This document shows, piece by piece, positions 7,679 to 16,880 of a stretch of 46,210 nt of DNA. Origin of the DNA: BOG-908 sp964242035 (lineage in GTDB: Bacteria > Pseudomonadota > Alphaproteobacteria > Acetobacterales > Acetobacteraceae); NCBI GenBank assembly GCA_964242035.1, contig CAXTCL010000003.1, forward strand, positions 1-46,210, written 5' to 3'. Positions within the stretch are counted from its first letter, which is position 1. Each line of letters opens with the position of its first letter. The notes beneath the pieces are model-generated. The model saw nothing but the letters and a program-made list of their open reading frames with translations, made no database searches and had not been told where the DNA came from. A program made the translations under genes and the position numbers.

Positions 7679-10219
7679 ATGCGTTACAGGAGCTGGCTTT
7701 CGATTTGCTGCAGCGTGCATGCCTTGGTGTGTGCCACGCCTGTTCTGGCCCAAACCGCAGGTGATACTGTCCAGCAGACCCCCGCCTTGGGCGCATCTGG
7801 CCAGAGTGCCGGCGTGTCGGCGGTGAACCAGAGGGGCACCGCCAGGTCCGACATTGGCGCCAGCGCCACTACAAAGGGGCAGGATACGAGTGCGGCCTCC
7901 AGCAAGGCCATCGGCGAGACGATCGTGGTGACAGCCACACGGCGCAAGCAGACCATCCAGCGCACGCCCGAGGCCATCACCGCGTTCACCGACGAACGTC
8001 GCAACCTCATCGGCGTGCAGAACGGCCAGGATTTCGTCAATCTCACGCCGAGCGCGGCGCTGGAAGGCGAATACCTGACGATCCGCGGCGTGGGCCGTTT
8101 CGAGGATCCCGGGCAAGGCACCGATCCGGGGGTCGGCGTCAACGTCGATGGCGTCTACACGTCTTCGCCCGCCTATCTGGGCCAGCCCGACTTCCTGACC
8201 GACCGTGTGGAAATCCTGCGCGGGCCGCAGCAGATCACCGGCCGCGAATCCGCCGGCGGCGACGTCAACATCTACTCGCGCCGCCCGACCGACGACTACC
8301 ACTACGATATCCGTTTCGGCGGCACGACCTTCGACGAGGGCTACAGCAACGCCGCGTTCTCCGGCCCCATCACCAACAACCTGAAATTCCGTGTGTCCGA
8401 AGCGTACGACGTGACGGGCGGGCCGGGTGGCGAGAACATCGCGCCCAACGCGTTCGGGAGACAAGAGCAGCCCGGACGCGGCGACTCGCTGATCCTGGAA
8501 GGTCAGCTGGAGTGGGACCCGACGGATGATCTGAACATCTGGGCGCGCTACCAGAACTTCCAGCAGCACTATAACCAGTTCTACGGCGTGGGCGCAGGTG
8601 TCGGGCTCGCCAGCCCCTATCTGAGCGGCCCGGGCACGTCGATCGGCTCGCCCCTGTTCTTCGGCCTGGGCGTGAACCCGCAATTCGGGTTGCCGCCAGG
8701 CAGCAATCCGTCGCTGTCCGATCCGTTCAAGACGAACGTCAACGACATCGGCCACAGCGACATCCACGACGACCACACGTTCACCATCAACGCGACATAC
8801 GACCTGCACGGCGCGGTGCTGAAGTATATCGGCGGCTACAGCCAATACGTGGCGCAAAATAATGCCGACGTGGACTACAATTCCCGCAGCGACTACACCA
8901 GCCCGACAGGTCTGCAGATCCCGGTTTCGCTCGTCGAGGACTCGCCGGCGCAGAAGCACTGGTACAGCAACGAGCTGTCACTGAGCTCGAGCGGCACGGA
9001 CAGGCTCCGCTGGGTGGTTGGCGCCTACCAGTACGGCGAGGATTACCGGACCGGCTTCAACGTCAACGATCCGCTGGCGACCTACCTCTCGACCCCGGTC
9101 AGCGGCACGACTTTCCTGCCTGTGGCGCTTAACCCGCAACGCAGCGTCTATGCGCAAACCACGTCCCTGGCGACAGACACCGAAGCCGTCTATGGCCAGT
9201 TGGATTACGACATCACGCCGACCATCCGGGCCACCGCCGCATTCCGCTACAACTGGGACCAGCGCTTCGGCGCGGACTCCTTCCGCTATGTCTATGACAA
9301 CCGCGGCATCAACAACGGCGCTGGCGGCGCCCTTTACGGCGCGCTCGACTTCACGCCGACGAAGAACTTCGATGCCGTGGGTCAGTCCTACCAGAACCAG
9401 ACCGGCAAGGTCGGGCTGGAGTGGCATCCCGACACCACACTGATCGCCTACGGCAGCATTTCGCGCGGCTACGAGCCGGGCGGCTACGATCTCGGCGGCT
9501 TCGCCAACATCCCGAAAGTCAGCTCCGAGACGCTGATGGACTACGAAGGCGGCGTGAAGAAGACCTGGGGCAGCTACCTTCTGCTCGATGGCTCGGCCTA
9601 CTACTACCAGTACAACAATCTGCAGGTGCCGATCTACACCGCCGAACCCGGCGCGATGGGTGCCGTGGTGTTCGCCAACAACCTCGTCAACGCGCAGCGC
9701 GCCCGTACTTATGGCGCGGAACTCGAATCGGTCGTCTCACCCACGGCCGACCTGCACCTCACCTTCATCTATTCTTACATCAACGCGAAGTTCGAGGAGT
9801 TCCAGAACCCGGTGCCAGGCCAGCAGCTGGTTGACATCTCCACCGGCCAGACGTTCGCGAGCCTGCGTGGGAACAGCATCCCATTCTCGCCGAAGAACAA
9901 GATCACCTTTTCGCCGCAATACACGCTGCATCTGCCACATGCTGACCTCAGCCTCTCGGCGATATTCAGCTATGTGGGCTCCCAGTTCGACGGCGTCTTC
10001 CAGAACAGTAATTACCATACGAGACAATACGAGAACCTGAACCTGCGGGCGCTGTACCAGCCCACCAAAACGCCGTGGAGTTTCATCCTGTACGCCCGCA
10101 ACGTCACCAACTCCACGCAGTTCATCTATCACGCACCATCCATCTTCTTCCCGCAGCAGTCCGCCTACACCGTCAACCCGCCCTTCGTGTTCGGCGGTGA
10201 AGTGCAGTACCGGTTCTGA
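7679..10219 (+). CDS. TonB-dependent outer-membrane receptor
   Basis: An 846-residue receptor with a signal peptide (residues 1-25, ending PVLAQ). A plug domain begins near residue 80 (GETIVVTATRRKQTIQRTP) and includes LTIRGVGRF and the DRVEILRGPQ segment. A 22-strand-type barrel follows, rich in aromatic and Asn/Gly residues, and ends in GEVQYRF with the C-terminal Phe needed for BAM insertion. No N-terminal STN/secretin signalling domain is visible, so it is a transporter rather than a transducer. GGGGAG precedes the ATG. The plug style is that of receptors in catabolic islands rather than obvious siderophore loci. Between two MFS transporters and upstream of periplasmic enzymes, it probably imports the pathway's parent compound. 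Confidence 0.93.
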   Translation: MRYRSWLSICCSVHALVCATPVLAQTAGDTVQQTPALGASGQSAGVSAVNQRGTARSDIGASATTKGQDTSAASSKAIGETIVVTATRRKQTIQRTPEAITAFTDERRNLIGVQNGQDFVNLTPSAALEGEYLTIRGVGRFEDPGQGTDPGVGVNVDGVYTSSPAYLGQPDFLTDRVEILRGPQQITGRESAGGDVNIYSRRPTDDYHYDIRFGGTTFDEGYSNAAFSGPITNNLKFRVSEAYDVTGGPGGENIAPNAFGRQEQPGRGDSLILEGQLEWDPTDDLNIWARYQNFQQHYNQFYGVGAGVGLASPYLSGPGTSIGSPLFFGLGVNPQFGLPPGSNPSLSDPFKTNVNDIGHSDIHDDHTFTINATYDLHGAVLKYIGGYSQYVAQNNADVDYNSRSDYTSPTGLQIPVSLVEDSPAQKHWYSNELSLSSSGTDRLRWVVGAYQYGEDYRTGFNVNDPLATYLSTPVSGTTFLPVALNPQRSVYAQTTSLATDTEAVYGQLDYDITPTIRATAAFRYNWDQRFGADSFRYVYDNRGINNGAGGALYGALDFTPTKNFDAVGQSYQNQTGKVGLEWHPDTTLIAYGSISRGYEPGGYDLGGFANIPKVSSETLMDYEGGVKKTWGSYLLLDGSAYYYQYNNLQVPIYTAEPGAMGAVVFANNLVNAQRARTYGAELESVVSPTADLHLTFIYSYINAKFEEFQNPVPGQQLVDISTGQTFASLRGNSIPFSPKNKITFSPQYTLHLPHADLSLSAIFSYVGSQFDGVFQNSNYHTRQYENLNLRALYQPTKTPWSFILYARNVTNSTQFIYHAPSIFFPQQSAYTVNPPFVFGGEVQYRF

Positions 10220-10302
10220 CGTCATGTGCACGGGTGGATCGTGGCCGGTCGGTGCATGCGACCTGGGAACATGAGTTGAGAACCGCTCGCCTCGGGGCAT
10301 CC

Positions 10303-11697
10303 ATGCAGACACGGCTCGCCTACGGTTTCGGGGCGGTCGCCAGCGGCGTTATGGTCGCGGGCCTTTCGGGGGCGGTGCTGCAGATATACCTCAACCAAGT
10401 GGTCGGTCTTCCGGCACTCTGGGTCGGAACGATCATACTTGTCTCCCTGGTCGCGGATTCGCTGGTCGATCCGCTCATCGGCTACTGGTCCGATCGCAGC
10501 ATCTCGCCGCGCGGCCGCCGCCATCCTTTTATGTACGCCGCCGCAATCCCGATTGCGGTATCCACATACTTCCTGTGGAATGCTCCGCCAGGCCTGCGGC
10601 CCGGCCCGCTCGTCGTCTTCACCGTGATCATGATGATCACGGTGCGCATTGCCGCGAGCGTATACGTGATACCCAGCGATGCGATGCTGCCGGAGCTGAC
10701 GTCGGATTATGACGAACGCACCACGCTCACAAGCTACCGGTGGTTCTTCGGTATCCTGGGCAGTGCGGGCGTCTCCTACACGCTGAATGCCGTCTTCCTG
10801 CGCACCAGCCCCGGCAATCCGCTCGGCATACTGAACCGGCAGGGCTACGCGCAGTTCGGAATGCTGTCTGCGATCATCATCTTCGTCTCGATCACTGTCT
10901 CGGCGGCCGCCACGCAGCGCCAGGCTCGTCTGTTCGTGCCTACGCCGCGTTTGGCAACCGCCCGTGTCAGCCTGCGGGATTTGCGTCTGACGCTGGCAAA
11001 CCCGTCTCTGATCGCCCTGCTACTGGGCGGATTGCTCGGCGGCATCAACGGCGGCATCGCGCTTGGATTGAGCGCCTATATGCTGGTGCATTTCTGGGGA
11101 CTCGATCCCAGCCAATACGCGCCGCTCGTTCCCCTGGGCTCGCTCGGCGCGATCACTGCGGTGTTCTGCGCGCCGGTGCTGGCGAAACGCTTCGGCAAGA
11201 AGCCCGCGGCGATCGGCTTGTTCTCGATCTCGATCGTCACTACGGCCGCGCCGATCCTGCTGCGCCAGACGGGTCTGCTCGGCGGACCGGGATCGGGATG
11301 GATATCGGCCCTCGTCATCGCGGATGGCGCCTTTACCGCCTCGATCAGCGTGGCCGGCTACATCCTGGTGGGTTCCATGCTGGCTGACGTGGTGGAGGAT
11401 GTGGCGGCGCGGACGGGTGTGCGTGCGGAGGGGCTGCTCTACGCGGTGAACGGCCTGCTGGTGAAGTTCACCGGCGGCATCGGCGCCTTCATCGCCGGAG
11501 TCATGCTGACGGTCGTGCGTTTTCCGCCGCATGCCTTGCGGGGCAGCGTACCCGCTTCCGTCATCACGCACCTGGTCATGATCTATCTTCCGGTCACGGT
11601 GGCCTTCAGCGCCGCGTCCGTGGCAGTGCTGGGGCTCTACCGCATCGACCGTTCGACACAGGCACGCAATGCCACGCGCCTGCAGGGTGCAGCGTAG
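10303..11697 (+). CDS. MFS transporter, GPH type, second paralogue
   Basis: A 464-residue inner-membrane protein with the same signatures as the gene at 5877: VADSLVDPLIGYWSDR, RGRRHPFMYAAAIPI, PSDAMLPELTSDYDERTTL and GSMLADVVEDVAARTGVRAEG. ATG 10303 is the most likely start (MQTRLAYGFG, directly before helix 1); a GTG at 10234 would add 23 residues with no family support, and neither has a strong Shine-Dalgarno. Two GPH paralogues in one cluster suggest import of two related products, or import of one and export of another. It follows the receptor by 83 bp and is probably co-transcribed with it. Confidence 0.87.
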   Translation: MQTRLAYGFGAVASGVMVAGLSGAVLQIYLNQVVGLPALWVGTIILVSLVADSLVDPLIGYWSDRSISPRGRRHPFMYAAAIPIAVSTYFLWNAPPGLRPGPLVVFTVIMMITVRIAASVYVIPSDAMLPELTSDYDERTTLTSYRWFFGILGSAGVSYTLNAVFLRTSPGNPLGILNRQGYAQFGMLSAIIIFVSITVSAAATQRQARLFVPTPRLATARVSLRDLRLTLANPSLIALLLGGLLGGINGGIALGLSAYMLVHFWGLDPSQYAPLVPLGSLGAITAVFCAPVLAKRFGKKPAAIGLFSISIVTTAAPILLRQTGLLGGPGSGWISALVIADGAFTASISVAGYILVGSMLADVVEDVAARTGVRAEGLLYAVNGLLVKFTGGIGAFIAGVMLTVVRFPPHALRGSVPASVITHLVMIYLPVTVAFSAASVAVLGLYRIDRSTQARNATRLQGAA

Positions 11698-11772
11698 ATG
11701 GAATGCAAGCCGGGCAGGCGGCAGCGTACACCTCGCCGCCCACAGTAACAATCCGCGACATCCGGAGGAATC

Positions 11773-12825
11773 ATGCTGAACGAGATTAGCGAGACTTACA
11801 GGGGCTTTGCGTACCTTCTCGCAGTTTGCCTGTCGCTGCTTGCCATCCCGACCGCATCGTGGGCGCAACCCGCCGCACCAGCCGTCGATCCCGCGACCTA
11901 CAAGCAAATCCCCGCAGCCTCCTACCACCCCCCCGAAGGCATCACCTTCCGCAGCGTGGATATCATCAGCGATGGTGTCCGCCTGCACGGCGAGCTGTTC
12001 TACCAAAAGTCGTCTGTGGGCAGAAAGCTGCCCACCGTGATAAGCGCCCATGGCTGGGGCGGCGTCGCCGCCTATCTCCGCGCGGATGCCGTCGCGCTCG
12101 CCAACGCCGGCTATCTGGTCATCGACTTCGATTACCGCGGCTGGGGGGAGAGTGATTCTCGCGTCATCCTGGTGGGTCCAGAGCCAGCCGGCACAGGCAA
12201 CGATCGCTTCACCGCCGAAGTGCAGGCGCAGCGCGGCTACGTCGACCCGTTCGAACAGGTGGAGGACTGGTTCAACGTCATCGATTGGGCCCAGGGCGAA
12301 CCGATGGTGGACACCACGCGCATCGGCGTACGCGGCTCCAGCTATTCCGGCGGGCATGTGGTCTATGTGGCCGCGCGCGACTGGCGCGTGAAGGTTCTGG
12401 TCAGCCAGGTGGGCGGCGTGCAGGACCGGCCCGCGCGGGATATAAAACTGACGCCGGATGCCGCCGGTTTCGTCGCGCGCGCGCACGCGGCCGGCATCGC
12501 ACTGGCCCGCAACGAAGCACATTATCCGGACCCGAAGACGAAGGCGATCGGCAACCTGATCGGCGCACCCGTGGGCGACAAGCTGCTGCGCTGGTGGCCG
12601 AATGCGGAGTCCGGCTTCATCACTCAGCCGGCACTCTACATCGTAGCTGAGAACGAGGAACTCAACGACAACAACACCAACGCCATACGCGCCTATGATA
12701 ACGCGAAAGGCCCGAAGAAGCTGGTCGTGATACCAGGCATCAAGCATTACGGCATATACGGGCCGGCAAGGCAGCAGGCGATCGACCTGGCGATCACCTG
12801 GTTCAACACATATCTGAAGCCTTGA
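11773..12825 (+). CDS. Exported alpha/beta hydrolase
   Basis: A 350-residue protein with a good signal peptide (hydrophobic run about residues 12-27, cleavage after ASWA). The mature part has AHGWGGVAAY, FDYRGWGESDSR and the nucleophile elbow GSSYSGGH; the base is probably the His in GIKHYGIYG. It is a paralogue of the cytoplasmic hydrolase at 3380 with the same oxyanion and Trp-Gly-Glu motifs. GGAGGAATC precedes the ATG. It lies only 23 bp upstream of the PQQ dehydrogenase, so the two are co-expressed in the periplasm. By analogy with polyvinyl-alcohol systems, where a dehydrogenase makes a beta-diketone that a hydrolase cleaves, it may cut the oxidised product. That role is inference. Confidence 0.88.
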   Translation: MLNEISETYRGFAYLLAVCLSLLAIPTASWAQPAAPAVDPATYKQIPAASYHPPEGITFRSVDIISDGVRLHGELFYQKSSVGRKLPTVISAHGWGGVAAYLRADAVALANAGYLVIDFDYRGWGESDSRVILVGPEPAGTGNDRFTAEVQAQRGYVDPFEQVEDWFNVIDWAQGEPMVDTTRIGVRGSSYSGGHVVYVAARDWRVKVLVSQVGGVQDRPARDIKLTPDAAGFVARAHAAGIALARNEAHYPDPKTKAIGNLIGAPVGDKLLRWWPNAESGFITQPALYIVAENEELNDNNTNAIRAYDNAKGPKKLVVIPGIKHYGIYGPARQQAIDLAITWFNTYLKP

Positions 12826-12848
12826 GCCGGACACGGGAGAACAGAAGC

Positions 12849-14756
12849 ATGGTCTTCCATGGGAAGGCGAAAGCCTTGCTGCCTTGGGCACGCGGGCTTC
12901 TCCTCAGCCTGGCCATCGCATCACCGGCAGTGGCCGATCCCGGTCCGTCGCCTACGGCTCTGCTAAAACCGCAAGTGTCGCTCGAAGCGGGTGCCGCGGC
13001 TTACAACGCGCATTGCGCGTCCTGCCATGATCACGCCGCCGGGCGCATACCGGCGAGGGACATCATAGCCAACAACACCGCCGCCCTCATCTACGCCATC
13101 ATCAGTGACGGCATCATGCAGGAATACGCACGCGGCCTCGATTTCAACCAGCGCGTATCGCTCGCCGTCTATCTGTCGAAAAACCTTGGCGGCGGCACGG
13201 TCGATCGCGCCAGCACCGAAACACCCGCCTGCACGGACAAGCCTGCACCTCTGGCAATCGGTGCGTCCGGATGGAATGGCTGGGGCCGCGACTCCGGCAA
13301 CACGCGCTTCCAGCCCGATGCTGGCCTAGCCGCCGCGGACGTGCCACGCCTGAAGCTGAAATGGGCGATCGGCATGAACGGCGCCCGCAACGGGCAGCCG
13401 GTGCTGGTCGGCGGACGCCTCTACACCAACAACAGCGCCGGCGAGGTCTATGCCCTGAACGCGCGCACCGGCTGCGCCTATTGGCGCTTCAACGCGCCGC
13501 GCGGCTCGCGCAACACGATCTCCATCGCACCCATCCCCGCCGCCGCACGGGCCGCACTTGGAGGCGCGGCATACGCCGCCTACTTCGTCGACGAGGCGGC
13601 AACCCTGTATGCAATCGACGCAGACACCGGGCGACAACTCTGGAAGACGAAGATCGACAGCCAGCAAGGCACGCAGTTCACCGGCTCCGTCGCAATCCAC
13701 GATGGCCTGGTCTACGTGCCCGTCTCGTCCATGGAAGAATACCTGGCCACAGCGCCCACCTATGAATGCTGCCGGTTTCGCGGCGCCGTCGTCGCTGTGG
13801 ACGCCGCAACCGGCAAGATCGCCTGGACCACCTACACCATTGCCAAAGCAGCCGCGCCGATCGGCGTCAGCGAACACGGCAAGCAGATGTTCGGCCCGGC
13901 CGGCAGCGCCATCTGGTCGGCCCCCACCATCGATGCCAAACGCGGCGTGCTCTATGTCGGCACCGGCGACAGCTACGTGGAAGCGCCGAACGAGACGGCG
14001 GACGCCATCATTGCGATGGATCTGAAAACCGGCGTCATACGCTGGACCAATCAGCTGCGGCCACATGACGACTACATCATCGGCTGTTGGGGACCGCGCG
14101 AAAGCTGGGCTGCAAACTGTCCGCGCCACCCCGGGCCGGACGCCGATTTCGGCAGCTCGCCGATCCTGCGTACCTTGCCGAACGGGCAGGACATCCTGAT
14201 CGCGGCGCAGAAATCTGGCGAGGTGTATGGGCTGGATCCCGACAAGGCCGGCGTGGTGGTATGGACACGGCGCCTGAGCCAGGGCGGTCCGCTGGGTGGG
14301 GTGGAGTTCGGCCCCGCGGCGGATGACGCGCGTATCTACGTCGGCATCGCAGACATCTACGCGCCGGCGCCAAAACCCGGCCTCTCTGCCCTGCGTATCA
14401 GCGACGGCACACTGCTATGGACGACGCCGTCACCGCACCTGTCCTGCCGCTGGGTAAACGATTACTGCGACCCCTCCATCTCGATGGCGGTCACCGCCAT
14501 TCCTGGTGTGGCCTTCGCCGGTTCGATGAACGGGCGTCTGCGCGCCTATGCGGTCGCGGACGGTCGCGTGATCTGGGAGACGGACACCGCCGCCGCGCCG
14601 ATGGCGACGCTGTCCGGCGGTCAGGCGCTCGGTGGCGTGCTCGATGCATCCGGACCCGTCGAAGCCGGCGGCATGCTCTACGTCCATTCCGGCTACGCCA
14701 GCCGGTCTGGCCCCGGTGGGACCGTGCTGCTTGCCTATTCCATAGACGGGCAGTAG
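12849..14756 (+). CDS. PQQ-dependent alcohol dehydrogenase with N-terminal haem c domain (PVA-dehydrogenase-like)
   Basis: A 635-residue quinohaemoprotein. Signal peptide residues about 1-29; cytochrome c domain about 45-115 with haem motif CASCH (56-60) and a likely axial Met90; then an eight-bladed PQQ beta-propeller with repeated YALNARTG, YAIDADTG, VVAVDAATG and AMDLKTG tryptophan-docking blades. Adjacent Cys307-Cys308 (ECCRFRG) match the vicinal cysteines of PQQ dehydrogenases. Haem at the N-terminus and the total length match polyvinyl-alcohol dehydrogenase (cytochrome) rather than type II alcohol dehydrogenases, which carry haem at the C-terminus. It would oxidise alcohols in the periplasm and pass electrons to a cytochrome c. 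ATG 12849 is preferred for its GGGAGA Shine-Dalgarno. Confidence 0.88.
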   Translation: MVFHGKAKALLPWARGLLLSLAIASPAVADPGPSPTALLKPQVSLEAGAAAYNAHCASCHDHAAGRIPARDIIANNTAALIYAIISDGIMQEYARGLDFNQRVSLAVYLSKNLGGGTVDRASTETPACTDKPAPLAIGASGWNGWGRDSGNTRFQPDAGLAAADVPRLKLKWAIGMNGARNGQPVLVGGRLYTNNSAGEVYALNARTGCAYWRFNAPRGSRNTISIAPIPAAARAALGGAAYAAYFVDEAATLYAIDADTGRQLWKTKIDSQQGTQFTGSVAIHDGLVYVPVSSMEEYLATAPTYECCRFRGAVVAVDAATGKIAWTTYTIAKAAAPIGVSEHGKQMFGPAGSAIWSAPTIDAKRGVLYVGTGDSYVEAPNETADAIIAMDLKTGVIRWTNQLRPHDDYIIGCWGPRESWAANCPRHPGPDADFGSSPILRTLPNGQDILIAAQKSGEVYGLDPDKAGVVVWTRRLSQGGPLGGVEFGPAADDARIYVGIADIYAPAPKPGLSALRISDGTLLWTTPSPHLSCRWVNDYCDPSISMAVTAIPGVAFAGSMNGRLRAYAVADGRVIWETDTAAAPMATLSGGQALGGVLDASGPVEAGGMLYVHSGYASRSGPGGTVLLAYSIDGQ

Positions 14757-15171
14757 TTGAGCCGCCCGCGTTGACGTCTGCAATCTCGTGACGCGTGGCA
14801 AAGCAAGCGCCGGCTAACCTGCTGACAGCATCATTCTATTCGGCACAGCGCGCCAGAACCAGGATGCCTGCTCACACACGCAGATCGACTGGCTGTGGAC
14901 GCAGTCAGCGGCGAACCCGTCTCTGCCTCCGTCCCTTTGCAAGCCGTGGCGCGGTCAGGTGGCCCTGCGCAGCCTCAGCCCGTTTGGCGGCTTCCCAAGC
15001 TTTTCCCTGATAACAGGATTTCTGACTTGGCTATCCGGCCAATCTCGGCTGTCTAGTCAGCTAAAAAGTAGGCAAGATCAGGCCGTTGAGACGCCTCGCC
15101 TCTCCGCCGCAGTTTTCTGATAACAGGGAATTTGCCGCTGATTGAACAGGGAAGCAGGGCCGCTAATAAGT
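14757..15171. other. Gene-free gap with two gapped palindromes
   Basis: No convincing gene is seen. Two related near-palindromes occur about 110 bp apart in the same orientation: TTTTCCCTGATAACAGGATT at 15001 and TTTTCTGATAACAGGGAATT at 15113, with a further AACAGGGAA at 15145. They look like relics of mobile-element ends or a dispersed repeat. No terminator with a T-tract is visible after the dehydrogenase gene. Confidence 0.5.
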
Positions 15172-15353
15172 ATCCGTCCGGTGAGCACCGCGCCATGATC
15201 AGGGAGCCAGCCTGTCATCTTGTCCGATAACCACCACCAGTTCTACGGCATCAGTTCATCCAGTCGGCGAGCCGGCTGGAGAGCGATACTGCCTGAACAA
15301 GCAGGCCTGCGAGCCGATGTCGTCCGTCTTGGCGCCTACGATCAGGCTGGCGG
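15172..15353 (-). mobile_element. IS66-family 3'-end relic
   Basis: This stretch aligns along its length with the 3' end of the IS66 copy at 15930-16110. Examples are CCAGTTCTACGGCATCAGTT versus CCAGCTCCACGGCAGCAGTT and ATCAGGGAGCC versus ATCAGGCAGCC, plus a shared ATCTTGGCGC-type block. In translation a LIVGAKTDDI peptide corresponds to LIVSAKMNDI of the other copy. Stops and indels make it non-functional. It abuts the stop of the secreted-protein gene, implying that an old insertion replaced that gene's 3' end. Confidence 0.75.
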
Positions 15354-15881
15354 TCAGTGCTTGGTCAAGACTGCCGTCATCAAAGTGAGTGGCAGGAGGT
15401 TTGCTCTCCTGATTGCATAGGAAAGGCAGAGTTTCTTCGGGTCCCACTCGCAAGCCCAGTATGAGAGTTTGACTCCAGCTCCGGCAGTCATGTTCGTCGT
15501 CATAGTCAGGATGACCGACTTGTTGGGTATGATCGATACAGTCGTAAAATGTGATTGGATTGGCGGGCGTGGCGTGTCGTCAGCCTGCTCGTCAGCCTGC
15601 AGCCTGCCATCCCTCTCGTAGATATGTAGCTCGCTGGTGGCGTCCACGAGCTGGCCTCCGACTGCACCTGCGTTCGTAGTCCGATGTTTTATAATCAGCG
15701 AAGCTGGACTTGTTCCCGAGGCGACCGTGAGCGTGCTCCTGCCTAAACCGGTCTGAACCCAATTGCCTTTCATGAAGCCGAGATCCGACATCCACTTTGG
15801 CGGGGCGGTCGCGCGTGCGCCGGGGGTACCGGTGAGTGCGACGGCGAGTGCCAGCGCGAGAGTTTTTGTATTAAACATCAT
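15354..15881 (-). CDS. Secreted protein of unknown function, probably C-terminally altered
   Basis: A 175-residue protein starting at ATG 15881 with a clear signal peptide (FNTKTLALALAVALTGTPGA, cleavage near ARA). The mature part begins PPKWMSDLGFMKGNWVQTG, a style seen in lipocalin-like or DUF6265-type secreted domains that start with a GxW segment; this resemblance is tentative. Residues to about 160 (LSYWACEWDPKKLCLSYAI) look coding, whereas the last 15 (LLPLTLMTAVLTKH) run into the IS66 relic. The natural C-terminus is probably lost or replaced. No operon partner remains. Confidence 0.55.
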   Translation of the reverse strand: MMFNTKTLALALAVALTGTPGARATAPPKWMSDLGFMKGNWVQTGLGRSTLTVASGTSPASLIIKHRTTNAGAVGGQLVDATSELHIYERDGRLQADEQADDTPRPPIQSHFTTVSIIPNKSVILTMTTNMTAGAGVKLSYWACEWDPKKLCLSYAIRRANLLPLTLMTAVLTKH

Positions 15882-15959
15882 GGACCGACCTACGCGCTGG
15901 ATTGAGGCTTGATCAAGCACGTGCCCTCGGCTCGACCGTCCCTGACACCGTGACGGTGA

Positions 15960-16880
15960 TCAGGCAGCCTTACGCGTAGCCGCCACCTGAGCCTGCCAGC
16001 TCCACGGCAGCAGTTCATCAAGCCTGCTGACGGGGTGTTGGGCGATATTGGCGAGGATGTGGGCCAGCCAAGTCTGTGGGTCGATGTCGTTCATCTTGGC
16101 GCTGACGATCAGGCTGTACATCACCGCGGCGCGCTGTCCGCCCCGGTCGGATCCGGTGAACAGCCAGGATTTGCGCCCAAGGGCTATGCCGCGCAGGCCA
16201 CGCTCGGCGGCATTGTTCGTCAGGCAGACGCGGCCGTCCACCAGGAACCGGGCAAAGACGGCCCAGCGCTTCAGCATGTAGTCCATCGCTTTTACAACGT
16301 CGTTGCCGCTCGATAGCTTTCTGCGTTCCCCCATCATCCAGCTGTGCAGGTCAGCCACGAGAGGTTTGCTCAATTCCTGACGCACGCTTAGACGCCGCTC
16401 CGCACTGCATCGGTTGATGTCACGCTCAATGTCGAACAGCTTGTCGATGCGCTGAACCGCTTCCAGGCAGAGCGGCGATATCACCGCTTGGCTCTTTCCC
16501 TGTGCGCGCCGTCGTGCAGCCAATTCAACATCGGCCAACACGAAAAGTTTGCGACGCGCGTGCGCCCAACACCCTGCTTCCAGAATCACGCCCGGACTTC
16601 GGCCGTCCTCGTACAGCTTGCCGTAACCACCATAAGCGTCCGCCTGCAGGATGCCGGCACATCCCGCTAGGTGGGCTTGCGGATGCTCGCCGCCGCGATC
16701 GCGCGAGTAGTAGAATATGGCAGCAGGAGGTGTCGTGCCGCCGAACGGCCGATCGTCGCGCACATAGATCCAGGCGCGGGCGATGTCCGTCTTGCCTTCT
16801 GCCAGCGCCGGGACCGTGGTGTCGTCGCCGTGCAGCCGCTTAGCCGCCATGACATGCGCTTGCAGCCGCGGGTCCTGACG
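15960..16880 (-). pseudogene. IS66-family transposase, N-terminally truncated
   Basis: About 300 residues remain of a protein that is usually about 500. The retained part is the DDE_Tnp_IS66 catalytic region. The first acidic residue is in RLHGDDTTVPAL, the second in ILQADAYGGYGKLYE, and the Glu in LTNNAAERGLRGIALGRKSW; the C-terminal MNDIDPQTWLAHILANI follows. Reading upstream of the internal ATG 16850, homology (DPRLQAHVMAAK) continues to a stop at about 16880, where unrelated sequence begins. The N-terminal leucine-zipper/HTH part and the accessory genes tnpA/tnpB are absent, so the element cannot move by itself. Confidence 0.9.

Noticed and set aside
7676..8959. 427-codon minus-strand frame inside the TonB receptor
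   Set aside because: Antisense shadow of a high-GC gene; the sense strand has signal peptide, plug and C-terminal Phe.
11020..12891. 623-codon minus-strand open frame opposite the second MFS and the exported hydrolase
   Set aside because: Spans two real genes on the other strand and has an His/Arg/Ala-rich low-information composition.
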